Shown piece by piece: positions 23,313-32,100 of a stretch of 64,000 nt of DNA. Below the pieces are notes generated by a model. It saw only the letters and a list, made by a program, of their open reading frames with translations, had not been told where the DNA came from and did not search any database. The translations under genes were made by a program, and so were the position numbers. Origin of the DNA: Siphonodentalium dalli (lineage: Eukaryota > Mollusca > Scaphopoda > Gadilida > Siphonodentaliidae); NCBI GenBank assembly GCA_032622095.1, contig CP136061.1, positions 231,260,944 through 231,324,943 of the forward strand, in the 5' to 3' direction. How positions within the stretch are numbered: position 1 is the stretch's first letter; each line of letters starts with the position of its first letter.

Positions 23313-23609
23313 ATGAAGTCTCAATGTGAAGAGTGCTCAAGTGTCTATGCTTGGCAAGATAGTTTGAAACGTCATATCAAAGTTAAACACAAGCCTTCAG
23401 AACAACAACAACAACAACAGTATCATCAGCAACAACAACAACAACAACAGCAGTATCATCAGCCACAACAACAACAACAACAACACTCATTTGCTCATTT
23501 TTTTGCTCATTTGCTCATTTTTTTTGCTCATTTGCTCATTTTTTTGCTCATTTGCTCATTTTTTTGCTCATTTGCTCATTTTTTTTGCTCTTTTTCTCAC
23601 CCCCTTTGA
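23313..23609 (+). CDS. C2H2 zinc-finger/poly-Gln protein of the element
   Basis: This is a 98-codon open frame. Residues 5-26 form one C2H2 finger (C5, C8, H21, H26; spacing C-x2-C-x12-H-x4-H) with Leu and aromatic positions in place. Residues about 30-57 are Gln-rich with Tyr-His interruptions, encoded by CAA/CAG runs. The end (from about 58) is a repetitive Phe/Ala/His/Leu tract from a 'tttgctcatttgctcattttt' repeat. The finger suggests nucleic-acid binding, and the TATA box 45 bases upstream supports expression. The repetitive end may be a microsatellite expansion that replaced the natural C-terminus. The finger spacing is identical to that of the gene at 24926. Function in the element is unknown. 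Confidence 0.6.
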   Translation: MKSQCEECSSVYAWQDSLKRHIKVKHKPSEQQQQQQYHQQQQQQQQQYHQPQQQQQQHSFAHFFAHLLIFFAHLLIFLLICSFFCSFAHFFCSFSHPL

Positions 23610-23760
23610 ATATACTTTGGGTGATATTCTGTGTCATTGTTAATTGATTGGTGCATACTCAATCAAGATCTCAACGAAACGCATTATTGACATCGATAAC
23701 TATCATGGTGCATTTGGCATTCATGGCCAGACAAATTTAATTCATGGATTTTAGAGTCTG

Positions 23761-24231
23761 ATGTCGCCAGATATCAAAATTAATAAGAGTAAGTTGTACA
23801 CGAGAACAATTACAATCATGGATAATAGAACAGGTACCTTGACGAATACGTTTCAAACAGAACGTGGTCGTCTACATATGAATCTCCTTAAATGGATAGG
23901 AATTACTATTATGGTAATCACTGTGTCACTACCATTTATTTTAGTTCCAAAGAAGATACCGCGTGAGTCGGTTGACTATGAATTACTTCATACTAATATG
24001 TCACACCCCAATGATTACGAACAACACCCGTGTGTTTTCGTGAAAAAGTGGACAATACGATCAAACATTACTGTTACATTATGTAATAATCAAGGACACA
24101 TTTATACAGACATTAGGCGAGTTGTGAATAACACTCCGACGATTATAGGTATTCCGTTAAATTTGAACCAGTGGTCAATCTTCAAGCATATATTCAGTGA
24201 TATCAATAAAACTATAAGAGAAGAAGAATGA
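23761..24231 (+). CDS. Single-pass membrane protein of the element
   Basis: This is a 156-codon open frame. Residues 1-40 are polar. Residues about 43-63 (LLKWIGITIMVITVSLPFILV) are one clear hydrophobic segment followed by PKKIPR. The remaining ~90 residues are hydrophilic with two Cys and four N-x-S/T sequons (NMS, NIT, NNT, NKT), as expected of an extracellular or lumenal domain. This suggests a type II membrane glycoprotein. No family is recognised. A second in-frame Met at residue 21 could be the real start. A membrane glycoprotein in a transposon-like element fits the idea that Polinton-type elements have virus-like relatives, but nothing here identifies an entry protein. Confidence 0.62.
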   Translation: MSPDIKINKSKLYTRTITIMDNRTGTLTNTFQTERGRLHMNLLKWIGITIMVITVSLPFILVPKKIPRESVDYELLHTNMSHPNDYEQHPCVFVKKWTIRSNITVTLCNNQGHIYTDIRRVVNNTPTIIGIPLNLNQWSIFKHIFSDINKTIREEE

Positions 24232-24341
24232 TGATTCTCTTTGAATTGTTTTTTTTTTTAGAAACTATAGTCATATGGATAATTATTATCTGTACCTGAC
24301 TAGCGACGATTCGATTAATAAATATCCAGATAATCGATTTT

Positions 24342-24349
24342 TATAAGAG
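24342..24349 (+). promoter_or_regulatory. TATAAGAG box before Lys-rich gene
   Basis: TATAAGAG is 72 bases before the ATG at 24414. The identical octamer precedes the gene at 24926. Confidence 0.5.
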
Positions 24350-24413
24350 GCGATAAACTTTCTAAAATAAAATGCAGAAAAAAGAGTGACTTGTACACTA
24401 CATTTGAAGAAAC

Positions 24414-24737
24414 ATGTCGATCCCGTATATTCCAGCAGATATTGAAACGTGGAGAAAACATTTCAGAGACATGCTTGATGGGAAGTTAACGCCAGATAAT
24501 AAGGGTCGATACTTTATTGACAGAACTAAAAATAGTGATAGTGAAGAAGACGTTCTAAAACCACATATTAACGTAGTGACGCCCATCGCTCAAGCGATTG
24601 AAATGGCTAAGGCCGAAGTTGCAGCAAATAAGTTGACAAACACACGTAAAGCGTCCAAACAAACCAACAAGAGAGTGTTAGCTGGAGGTTTGTCTAATAA
24701 TAAGAAGAAAATGAAAAGAAAAGTGTCATACGATTAG
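24414..24737 (+). CDS. Small Lys-rich protein of the element
   Basis: This is a 107-codon open frame. The N-terminal ~30 residues hold an aromatic amphipathic segment (IETWRKHFRDMLDGKL). An acidic Ser/Asp/Glu patch follows (about residues 41-47), then a helical Ala/Glu segment (AQAIEMAKAEVAANKL) and a basic end with KKKMKRK, a probable nuclear localisation or nucleic-acid-binding tail. From memory only, small proteins with such an aromatic start and a basic tail occur in Polinton-type elements; this is unverified. A TATAAGAG box lies upstream. The frame is clean and starts at the first ATG. Confidence 0.62.
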   Translation: MSIPYIPADIETWRKHFRDMLDGKLTPDNKGRYFIDRTKNSDSEEDVLKPHINVVTPIAQAIEMAKAEVAANKLTNTRKASKQTNKRVLAGGLSNNKKKMKRKVSYD

Positions 24738-24890
24738 CCAAATCATGAATGAATACATAGAGTACCATACTGATAAAATGGCATTAATTGAATCACCGGC
24801 GGTCAAAGATCTATACCCTAGACCCGGGCCGAACGCACTCTTAACGTGAGGGTTGTATACCACACCTTATTCTCTCTTTTTATCGCTACT

Positions 24891-24898
24891 TATAAGAG
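24891..24898 (+). promoter_or_regulatory. TATAAGAG box before zinc-finger gene 2
   Basis: TATAAGAG is 35 bases before the ATG at 24926, a typical TATA-to-start spacing with a short leader. It is the same octamer as at 24342. Confidence 0.55.
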
Positions 24899-24925
24899 TG
24901 ATCGTTCTTCCAATAATTCGCGATA

Positions 24926-25477
24926 ATGCACGGGTGTCATTTATGCGGAATTATTTTATCGACGAACTACAATCTACAAAGACATAAACAGCTTAAACAC
25001 GTAGTTATGTCCGAGACAAATTTCTTCGGAGACGATACCGATGACCTAGAATCTGATATCGTTCCCCGTTCATCTGAATCTGAATCTAGAACCGCTTCGT
25101 CAGATTCATAAGATAATACTGTCGCCGGTAGTAGAACGGTATTCGGTCGTAAGAAAGCTGCGCGATGTGTCAACGAGATGGACACATTCAAAAGTATGAT
25201 GAAACGCGTCACCAATGATGCGAAAGGAGAAGAGAGCATGTCGGGAGAAGAGGCTACCATCGACACAGAGTTTGCTCTCTTTCTCAAAAGTTATAGACGA
25301 TTAATAGAATACCAGTATCGATTGAAAACATCACCCCTACATAACATGATCATGAAGAAAATGGTCAAACTGACCAAACACGGATATGATAATGAATGGG
25401 CTGCAGATGAAGCGATGAGAAAATTCAAGAAACTGTTAGAAATAAATCTAACGGTCGAAGATTCTGACAATGATTAA
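24926..25477 (+). pseudogene. C2H2 zinc-finger protein of the element, split by one stop
   Basis: The first open part (24926-25111, 61 codons) starts with a C2H2 finger (C4, C7, H20, H25; C-x2-C-x12-H-x4-H), followed by an acidic Ser/Asp/Glu-rich stretch. After a single TAA at 25109-25111 the same frame stays open to the stop at 25475-25477. The second part has an internal Met at 25178 and a helical Lys/Leu-rich region with KSYRRLIEYQYRLKTS and MIMKKMVKLTKHGYDNEW. Seen: one frame, one stop. Inferred: either one gene with a nonsense change, a short finger protein plus a separate protein from 25178, or stop readthrough. A helical domain of this kind could be a protein-interaction or DNA-binding part; no family is recognised. 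Confidence 0.6.
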
Positions 25478-25482
25478 ATTTC

Positions 25483-25488
25483 AATAAA
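25483..25488 (+). promoter_or_regulatory. Poly(A) signal in the element
   Basis: AATAAA begins 6 bases after the stop at 25475-25477, just before the right TIR region. Confidence 0.6.
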
Positions 25489-25678
25489 CTTCATCAACAT
25501 ATTATTCTCGTTTTCGTTATATATCTGTAAGTGGGGAGGGGAGATATGGTGTAACATATATTCGATAACGCGCTTTATTATTTACGTACAAGGCCATACT
25601 TCTCAATAGCCCTTGATTCTCTTGACTATAACAACAACACCGAAGTAACTTCTATTATTGCGTGTCTTATCACATGTA

Positions 25679-26983
25679 CGTATTATGTATGCATATTTTT
25701 GATAACTAATTATCGCGTTAATGCTAACAATGACACAGCTTATCACCTTACGTGACCATATCCCGTTAAACAACTAATGATGTAATAAGAATGCACACGC
25801 TATCGATAGCTTAATTGAAAGCGTGTCTGTACATGCATAAAAGGAAGCTTCGTCATAGATATTTGTATACCATAACTACCTAACATAGTTAGCACCGATG
25901 AGGTAACATTATATAAGATTATATATGAGCGTAAGTATGAATAGGTCTATAAGTGGTTATTACGTAATGTTGTTATAACAATGACACCGAAGTAACTTCT
26001 ATTATTGAGTGTCTTATCACATGTACGTATTATGTATGCATATTTTTGATAACTAATTATCGCGTTAATGCTAACAATGACACAGCTTATAAAACTTACG
26101 TGATCATAACCCGTTAAACAGGTAATGATGTTCAGACACGCGAGTGAGAGCTAACATCTAACTAGTCGAAACACTCATAGCTGTCAACAGATATAATAGC
26201 AGTCATTTGGTAAATTTATCCAACGTGTCACTCTTTTTCGACCTATACAGTGTTACCCCAATGACGCGTGTGATTATGTGTGTGTACATACTTGAAAATT
26301 TGTTCCATCGAATATGTCAGTTCATTCGGGGTAGTAATTTCGTATCACGCTCTTCGTCCTAGCGTGACTGCTTTCAAAATAGTACAACATCTCAATAATT
26401 TATAATTCGCGCTAATGCACACGTGTCATATACTCAATAACTTCATCGGGATAGAGAAGTAAAGAATAAACGCTCTTTATTATTTATGTAAGAGTAATGG
26501 CGTCAAATTATTTGAGGTATTGTGGAGACAATTATATGATGTAATAGACGAGACTGCGTCTGATGATAAACACTGGAATGTATGCATTCATACCTATAGT
26601 GTCAATGGCCAAGATTACAGTGACTCGGACCAGTCCATACACATATAATTGGTATAAAGCTATTTCTAAACATCGATTAATAAAATTAACAGAGTTTCAT
26701 GAAAAATATTTAAAATTTGTTTGAACAAAAATAGTTGGCCAATAACAAAAGATATTACACGCAAATAATTTAAAACCATTCGACATTTAATAGCCGGCCG
26801 AGATTTGGGTAAGAGACCGAAAACTCGTTATAAATTTTTGAGATTTAAAAAAAAACTTTTTTGAAAATTTTGGAAAAATAAAATAGGTTTTGAAAACATT
26901 TTTTTGAATATTTTAGTACAACCAATTTTACCCGCCAAAAAATCTATGTTTAGATGTGGATCCAACAAGCCACCCGTACTACT
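25679..26983 (-). repeat. Right terminal inverted repeat (~1.30 kb)
   Basis: Inverted copy of 21671-22970. An additional partial copy of its inner sub-repeat ('caccgaagtaacttctattattg...tcttatcacatgtacg') lies directly inside at about 25628-25680 and again at about 25984-26030. Confidence 0.93.
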
Positions 26984-26989
26984 CACTTA
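26984..26989 (+). repeat. 6-bp target site duplication, right
   Basis: CACTTA directly after the element's terminal ...TACTACT. Confidence 0.95.
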
Positions 26990-27039
26990 GAACAATTCAA
27001 CATTTTTTTTTATTTCTTTAACAAAGCGGCATCGACTTG

Positions 27040-27770
27040 CCACGTTGTCGGGAGACACTGTGGTCGGCCGACCTTTTATTTAGATTGGCTTAGGTGTCAC
27101 CATACAACAACCTTTGACCTAAATCGCCAAAGGGGCAGAATAATGGCATGGGCGCCCCATTTTAACCCTCTGGACAGGGGCCATTTTTTATCGGGTGGGG
27201 TGTGGAAAGAGTGTCTTGGTGGGCCACCCCACAACACCCTTTGTTTGACCTAACGGTTCGATAAATGGCATGGATGCCCTATTTGAACCCCTCTGAATGG
27301 CGGCCACTTTTGATCGGGAATGGCTTTTGGAAAGAGTGCCTTGTGGGCCACCCTACAACACCCTTTGTTTGACCTATATCGGTCAATGGGCCGATAAATT
27401 GCATGAGCGCCCCATTTGAACCATTCTGGACGGCGGCCATTTTTGATCGGGGTTAGGTGTGTGGAAAGAGTGTCTTGGTTTCATCCTACAACACCCTTTG
27501 TTTGAACTAAATCGGTCAAAGGGGCGAGATAATGGCATGGGTGCCCTATTTGAACCCCTCTGGACGGCGACCATTTTGGAACGGGAATGGTTTTGGAAAG
27601 AGTGCTTGTGGGCCACCCTAAATCGGTCAAGGGGTCGATAAATTTCATGATTGCCCTATTTGAACTCCTATGGACGGCGGCCATTTTGGAGCGGGTCGGT
27701 GTGCGTGCAAAGAGTTTCATGGGGCCACCCTACAACACCCCTTGTTTGACCTAAATATAAAATATTTCGA
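27040..27770. repeat. Foldback repeat array, right part, copy A
   Basis: About six units of 'ggccaccctacaacaccctttgtttgacctaaatcggtcaaggggtcgataaatggcatgggcgccctatttgaacccctctggacggcggccattttggatcggg'. Open frames on both strands here are shadows of the units. Confidence 0.85.
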
Positions 27771-28254
27771 CCAGGGAATCAGGAATGGAATTCACATTCG
27801 TGGTAGAGTGCATGAGTCTGAACTCATCAAATTAAACGTAACGCGCCAATCGGTGTGCTATACATAAGTATTGAGTCAGATCCAGGGCGTCGATTTCAAA
27901 CCACGTACATGTAGTATGAAAATATTATAAAATCAATCCTGAATAATATGAACATCAATCATAATGTGGAAAAGAATTTGTGTAGAAATAAATTCTTAGA
28001 CATTGTGTATTGGGTGAACTCCCCATGTACTGAAAGTTGCATTGGTATCACAGAAAGGGGTGGTAATCCAGTTACGTGAATGTCCCATAGTATATATATG
28101 TAAGGTGTCGCGGTTTATTTTATAACTGTTGGATACAGGCCATTTGCTAAAAATATTTTTGTCAGCTTTAAATTTGCGCGCCACTGTGCTCGAAATTAAA
28201 GAGCGCACAATTAAAACTGGGCGAAAAATAGTACTGTGCTAATTTAAATACGGG
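27771..28254. other. Duplicated spacer, no gene
   Basis: Unique-looking sequence between the array and the TIR element, also present at 38936-39477. Copy B has an extra ~55 bp near 39181-39236. Confidence 0.5.
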
Positions 28255-28257
28255 TAA
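28255..28257 (+). repeat. TAA target duplication, left, copy A
   Basis: TAA here and at 30498-30500 flank the TIR element. The third receptor copy has a single TAA at 55677-55679 in the same context. Confidence 0.85.
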
Positions 28258-30497
28258 TAGTCAGGTTCGAAATGGAATAAAAGTGAACGGTGCGGGCTTT
28301 TTTCTTTCAAAAGCTTTTGAGAATTGTTTCTAATGGTATTTTTTATGCTGATTTCAAAAACCAATGTTGGCAAGTTGACTAATTATTATATCTGACCCAA
28401 AATGACAATTCAAAATGGCCGCCACCAGAACACAGTCTAGATTTTGGTTTACTGTTATATGTTGTTCTGAGACATTTGAATATTATGCATTTCCGTACTT
28501 TCGAACGAATTGTGACAAGAGACACTATACACAGAACATATGTGGTAATTTAAAGTGAACATGTTTGACATTTAACCCAATTTAAGCCCAAAAATGACCC
28601 CAAAAAAACGCGAATTGTATAAATTATTGCGGTCTTAAAAGGCAGAAAGTGAAGTATGCCGGAAATATATCCTTCAAATAGTTTAGACAGTTGTGTCTAA
28701 CTGTAATTTGTATTCTGATTCCAAAACACAATGTTGGCAACTCGACAAATAATTATTTCTGACCTAAAATGACAATTCAAAATGGCCAATGCGACACAAT
28801 TTGCCATCATATAGCCAAAAATGGTAAAAAAAAAGAAAGCCTTATTTATTATTGCAGTCAGTTCCACAATTGCAGAGTGGTTTGCAGGTTAACTCTGATT
28901 TTATGCATGTACACCTTGCTGTTACACACTCCTTCTTGCACCCACATTTGGTTATTTCGAGACATGATTTTGGAATGGTTCTAGTGACATCATGGTTGGA
29001 TCTAATCGACATTTTCTTCTTTCCATCCCATTGTCGAAGGATCCGGTAATGTTTGCACAGGAATGGTTACATGTTTCCAAACTAAAACCTGGTAGTTTTT
29101 TCTCAAAAGGTGGTAATGAAATGAGTCACTGGTTGGTGGAAGCTTTTCAAGATATTCAGTCCGAGTGAACATCCTGAATCTTGCATTGTTGAGTTTTGCA
29201 TCGAAAACTCCATACAACTTGCATACAAAATGTTCATCACTTTCAATTGTGTCAGTGGATATTGCAATATTACATATACCCTTTAAGAGTTCACAACATT
29301 CCAGGTAAATCTTCCATGCGGATCGTTTAGACACCCCATATATGAACGAAGTTGAATCACACCCCGTTAAAGCATGAAACGCTAGAATATAGTTCAGAGC
29401 GTCGGTCGATATTTGGGTGGCAACATCCCTGATGGGTATAATTTTAGGGCTTTTGGAAGTTCCAGCCTTCATGAACACACCACAATCTGCAGGTAATTTG
29501 TCTAGGTAACCAAGCAGTAACACTAGAACATCGACGTCCCTACTTACCACAATAACTTGTTTCAGATTGCACTCCATGCTGGCATCAAATGAATGAAGGA
29601 TAAGCCTAGTGTAAGCCTCTTCGTGATTAGACTCTAACCCTTTCAAGTCTGTTCCATCTACCGAACAATCTACTCTGCAATCTTCTGGTAACCCCCCTGC
29701 AACAACAACAACAGTAACACCTTCTGTTTTCACTTTGGTAACAAGTTCTCGAGACAAGAAACCATTCAAATCGGACTTGTTGTCAGACAACAAAATGAAA
29801 CTTTTTCCGATTTTGTGGGATGGGAACATCACGATTTGTTATTGTACTTCGGATCAATGTACATTGTGACTTCTTCTCGATCTGTTGGCAGTCTTTATAG
29901 ATTTATCTCAGTATCTGTCGAACACTACATCAATCCTGACATAGCCTTCGCCCTTCTTCAACACGCACACATCGGCCAAATCTCCAAATGTAATTTACCT
30001 TTTCTGGTTTACCTATGGCCACAACAAGGGCCTGACCGTCAATGACAATACATGCATGGGGAGATGGTGGATTTGTGAGATGATTTGAAGGATACGTTTC
30101 CAGCATATTTCAGTCACTTTCTGCCATTGAAGACCGTAATAATTTATAAAATTCGCGTTTTTTGGGCATAAATGGGGTTAAATGTCAAACATGTTCACTT
30201 TAAATTACCACATATGTTCTGTGTATACTTCTTCTTGTTCCAATTCGTTCGAAAGTACGAAATACTCAATATTCGAACGTCTTAGAGCAACACATAACAA
30301 CAATCGTATAGTTAGATTTGGTTTTGGTGGCGGCCATTTTGAATTGCCATTTTTGACCAAAAATAATAATTCGTCAACTTGCCAACATTGGTTTTTGAAA
30401 TCAGCATAAAAAATAGAAACAATTCTCAAAAGCTTTTGAAAGAAAAATGCCCGCACCTTTGTTTCTAGAAGCTTTTTTATATTTTCGAACCTGACTA
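28258..30497 (-). mobile_element. TIR element carrying a PIN/FEN1-like gene, copy A
   Basis: The ends are TAGTCAGGTTCGAA and TTCGAACCTGACTA. The inverted arms extend about 400 bp (28258-28680 against 30085-30497), sharing 'gcgggc', 'ctttcaaaagcttttgagaattgtttct', 'atgctgatttcaaaaaccaatgttggcaagttgac' and 'aacatgtttgacatttaaccc'. The target duplication is TAA, which fits the 3-bp TWA preference of PIF/Harbinger transposons. Between the arms lies only the broken PIN/FEN1-like gene on the - strand. No Harbinger transposase or Myb-like gene was recognised, so the element is non-autonomous unless the PIN-like protein itself takes part. A partial repeat of the left arm (about 28620-28790) precedes the gene. 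Confidence 0.82.
28849..30105 (-). pseudogene. PIN/FEN1-like nuclease-family gene, broken (copy A)
   Basis: The longest open part is 29832-29002 (276 codons). It has NHEEAYTRLILH (residues 69-80), RDVDVLVLLLGY (98-109) and FHALTGCDSTS (152-162). This order of E-x-x-A, D-x-D-x-L and G-C-D is what the XPG-I/FEN1-type PIN fold uses for its acidic metal-binding cluster; the assignment is my inference. Many invertebrates carry multicopy uncharacterised proteins with these motifs. Upstream, in other frames, lie CIVIDGQALVVAIGKPEK and VCVLKKGEGYVRIDVVFDRY, so frameshifts and stops break the N-terminal half. Downstream, one frame away, a Cys-rich end (about 28970-28850) continues the family. It is a pseudogene in the present sequence. 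Confidence 0.75.
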
Positions 30498-30500
30498 TAA
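30498..30500 (+). repeat. TAA target duplication, right, copy A
   Basis: TAA directly after the TIR end CTGACTA. Confidence 0.85.
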
Positions 30501-30531
30501 GGTAGTTTAGGTGATCTTTAGTTTACATACA

Positions 30532-31599
30532 TCATGATAGGACATAGTCTGGTCTTCTTCTATGCCATCGCCTTAGAAATTTAAATCTAAACATTCGACG
30601 CAACTTCCATCGAAACGTTGCGCTAATGGCGTAATACGTCAGGAAATTGGCCACACCTTCTAGCAACTCGAAAATCACCCCAGCATTCATAAGGATCCCC
30701 AACAAATATTGCTGCTGTCGTCCGGTCCTAAACTTTTCGAGATATTGTGCTGTTATAGATACTATGGCAACGGGAGTTCCCAGAAAAACATAAACAGCTG
30801 TAGATATGAGAACCAAGTAATTAAGTCTCGTCTCTGATCGCAGCCTTCTTGTCATCCCTGGCTGTCCGTGAATATGTCGGTTAATCGCTCTCCGTTGGCG
30901 ATTGATAGATATTAGCAGCAGGAGATTCGAAATCATTGTCCCAAAGACAGGGAAAAATATGAAAGCGAATTTAGAAACCAAGCTGAGAATATGAAATACA
31001 TCCCGATACGCCTTAAACAAATCCGACGGCTTGAAGATGAAGAATCCTTCACAAGAAGACGTTGCTAACTGTACTGTAAATTTTGCAGGAGAAAAAGTAT
31101 GGAACACTGCTATAATGACAAACAACACAATCTGAATTCTGTTTGACACATATCTGGATCTAAATTTGCGCGATTTCAATGGGAACATTAACGACACACA
31201 CCTGTTTGTCGATATCAAAAACACCAACCAGAAAGAGAACCTTCTCAAAATAACAGAACAATATAACGAAATATACAGCGTGGCTGTCAAATAAATTCTC
31301 GAATAATGTTTGAAGCTGCTACGCAAGCTGATTGTAATTGTGTTTGCGATGGTATATGTCATCTCCATTATCGCAAGGGTTACTAAATAAGAATTTACGT
31401 TATTCCTCATAATTGTATTTGAATGTATTACTGCGCTCAGCACATTCATAAAAGTACCGATTATTGAAACCACATACATCGTCCAAGCAAGATAAATAAA
31501 AATCTCATCAGCATCCTCCTTAGATATAATGCCAATAGAAGTATTTTTCCGCGTGAAATTAACAAAATCGCACATCCTCCTATGAATACGGAATCGCAA
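30532..31599 (-). CDS. Rhodopsin-type GPCR, intronless (copy A)
   Basis: This is a 355-codon single-exon gene. Seven hydrophobic segments fall at about residues 33-58, 68-92, 103-130, 154-171, 203-232, 260-286 and 298-325. TM1 has G-T-F-M-N (N52), TM2 has E79 at the usual Asp position, TM3 ends S-T-N-R-C in place of E/D-R-Y, and TM7 has N-F-L-T-Y-Y in place of NPxxY. C183 in the second extracellular loop is available for the usual disulphide. The short N-terminus has N-x-T/S sites at 14 and 19. The third intracellular loop and C-terminus are strongly basic. It resembles the divergent peptide/chemosensory receptors expanded in lophotrochozoans; the ligand is unknown. Met9 is an alternative start, and the related pseudogene starts there. 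Confidence 0.9.
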   Translation of the reverse strand: MRFRIHRRMCDFVNFTRKNTSIGIISKEDADEIFIYLAWTMYVVSIIGTFMNVLSAVIHSNTIMRNNVNSYLVTLAIMEMTYTIANTITISLRSSFKHYSRIYLTATLYISLYCSVILRRFSFWLVFLISTNRCVSLMFPLKSRKFRSRYVSNRIQIVLFVIIAVFHTFSPAKFTVQLATSSCEGFFIFKPSDLFKAYRDVFHILSLVSKFAFIFFPVFGTMISNLLLLISINRQRRAINRHIHGQPGMTRRLRSETRLNYLVLISTAVYVFLGTPVAIVSITAQYLEKFRTGRQQQYLLGILMNAGVIFELLEGVANFLTYYAISATFRWKLRRMFRFKFLRRWHRRRPDYVLS

Positions 31600-32092
31600 C
31601 TAATAAACCTCGGACGGTGTTCAAGGGCATCACGTGATATATCTAAGTCAACATTAACGGGTCATAGAAACCATAGTAAATAATTACCATCACTGATGTT
31701 TGGTTTCGTCGGATATTTCATTTAAAATCGTTCAGTCCTCATGTCGGCAAATAATGTCTACCAAGAAACTGTTTACGGGAATAATCAGACTACCCCCTAA
31801 AACCAACCCATAGAAGAAAACACAGAAGAGCCCCGAAGAAATTTGTCCACATGAAACCGGATTCGTGTTTACATTTGCTCCGATGTTGGTCAGGTTTAGC
31901 TTCTAGCAAAGAGGCATCATCTAATCTTCTGATCCGGGTTTCTTGTTGGCGGTTTTGTTTTCCGCGTTTCAAACTGATCGTTCAGCCTGCCCTGGCGCCA
32001 AATCTACACGTTTATATATATCGGCTCAACGTCCAGCAAAAATGTGTAAACTTTATAGTCGACGATGATGACAAGCCGCGGCCGCCGGTACG
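31600..32092. other. Receptor upstream region (copy A)
   Basis: Sequence before the receptor start, conserved in copies B and (to about 57054) C. The block 'tcttctgatccgggtttcttgttggcggttttg' (31927) recurs near 63262. No gene was recognised and no TATA box was assigned. Confidence 0.45.
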
Positions 32093-32100
32093 CATACTAG

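Larger units (their letters stand above)
21671..26983 (+). mobile_element. Short Polinton/Maverick-like element, 5313 bp
   Basis: Seen: perfect terminal identity (AGTAGTACGGGTGGCTTGTT at the left, its complement ending ...CCGTACTACT at the right); TIRs of about 1.3 kb; a 6-bp CACTTA target duplication; the uninterrupted site in copy B. Known: 6-bp duplications, AG-starting ends and long TIRs are the hallmarks of Polintons (Mavericks) and related adintovirus-like elements. The 2.7-kb core carries four small + strand genes (two with C2H2 fingers, one membrane protein, one Lys-rich) with separate TATA-like boxes. No polymerase B, integrase, ATPase, protease or capsid gene is present. I infer a non-autonomous or deleted derivative mobilised in trans. 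Alternative: an unrelated long-TIR transposon class that also makes 6-bp duplications. Confidence 0.82.

Noticed and set aside
31790-31972. Short - strand frame upstream of the receptor, conserved in copies A and B
   Set aside because: Conservation follows from the segmental duplication; the frame is short and basic with no family resemblance.
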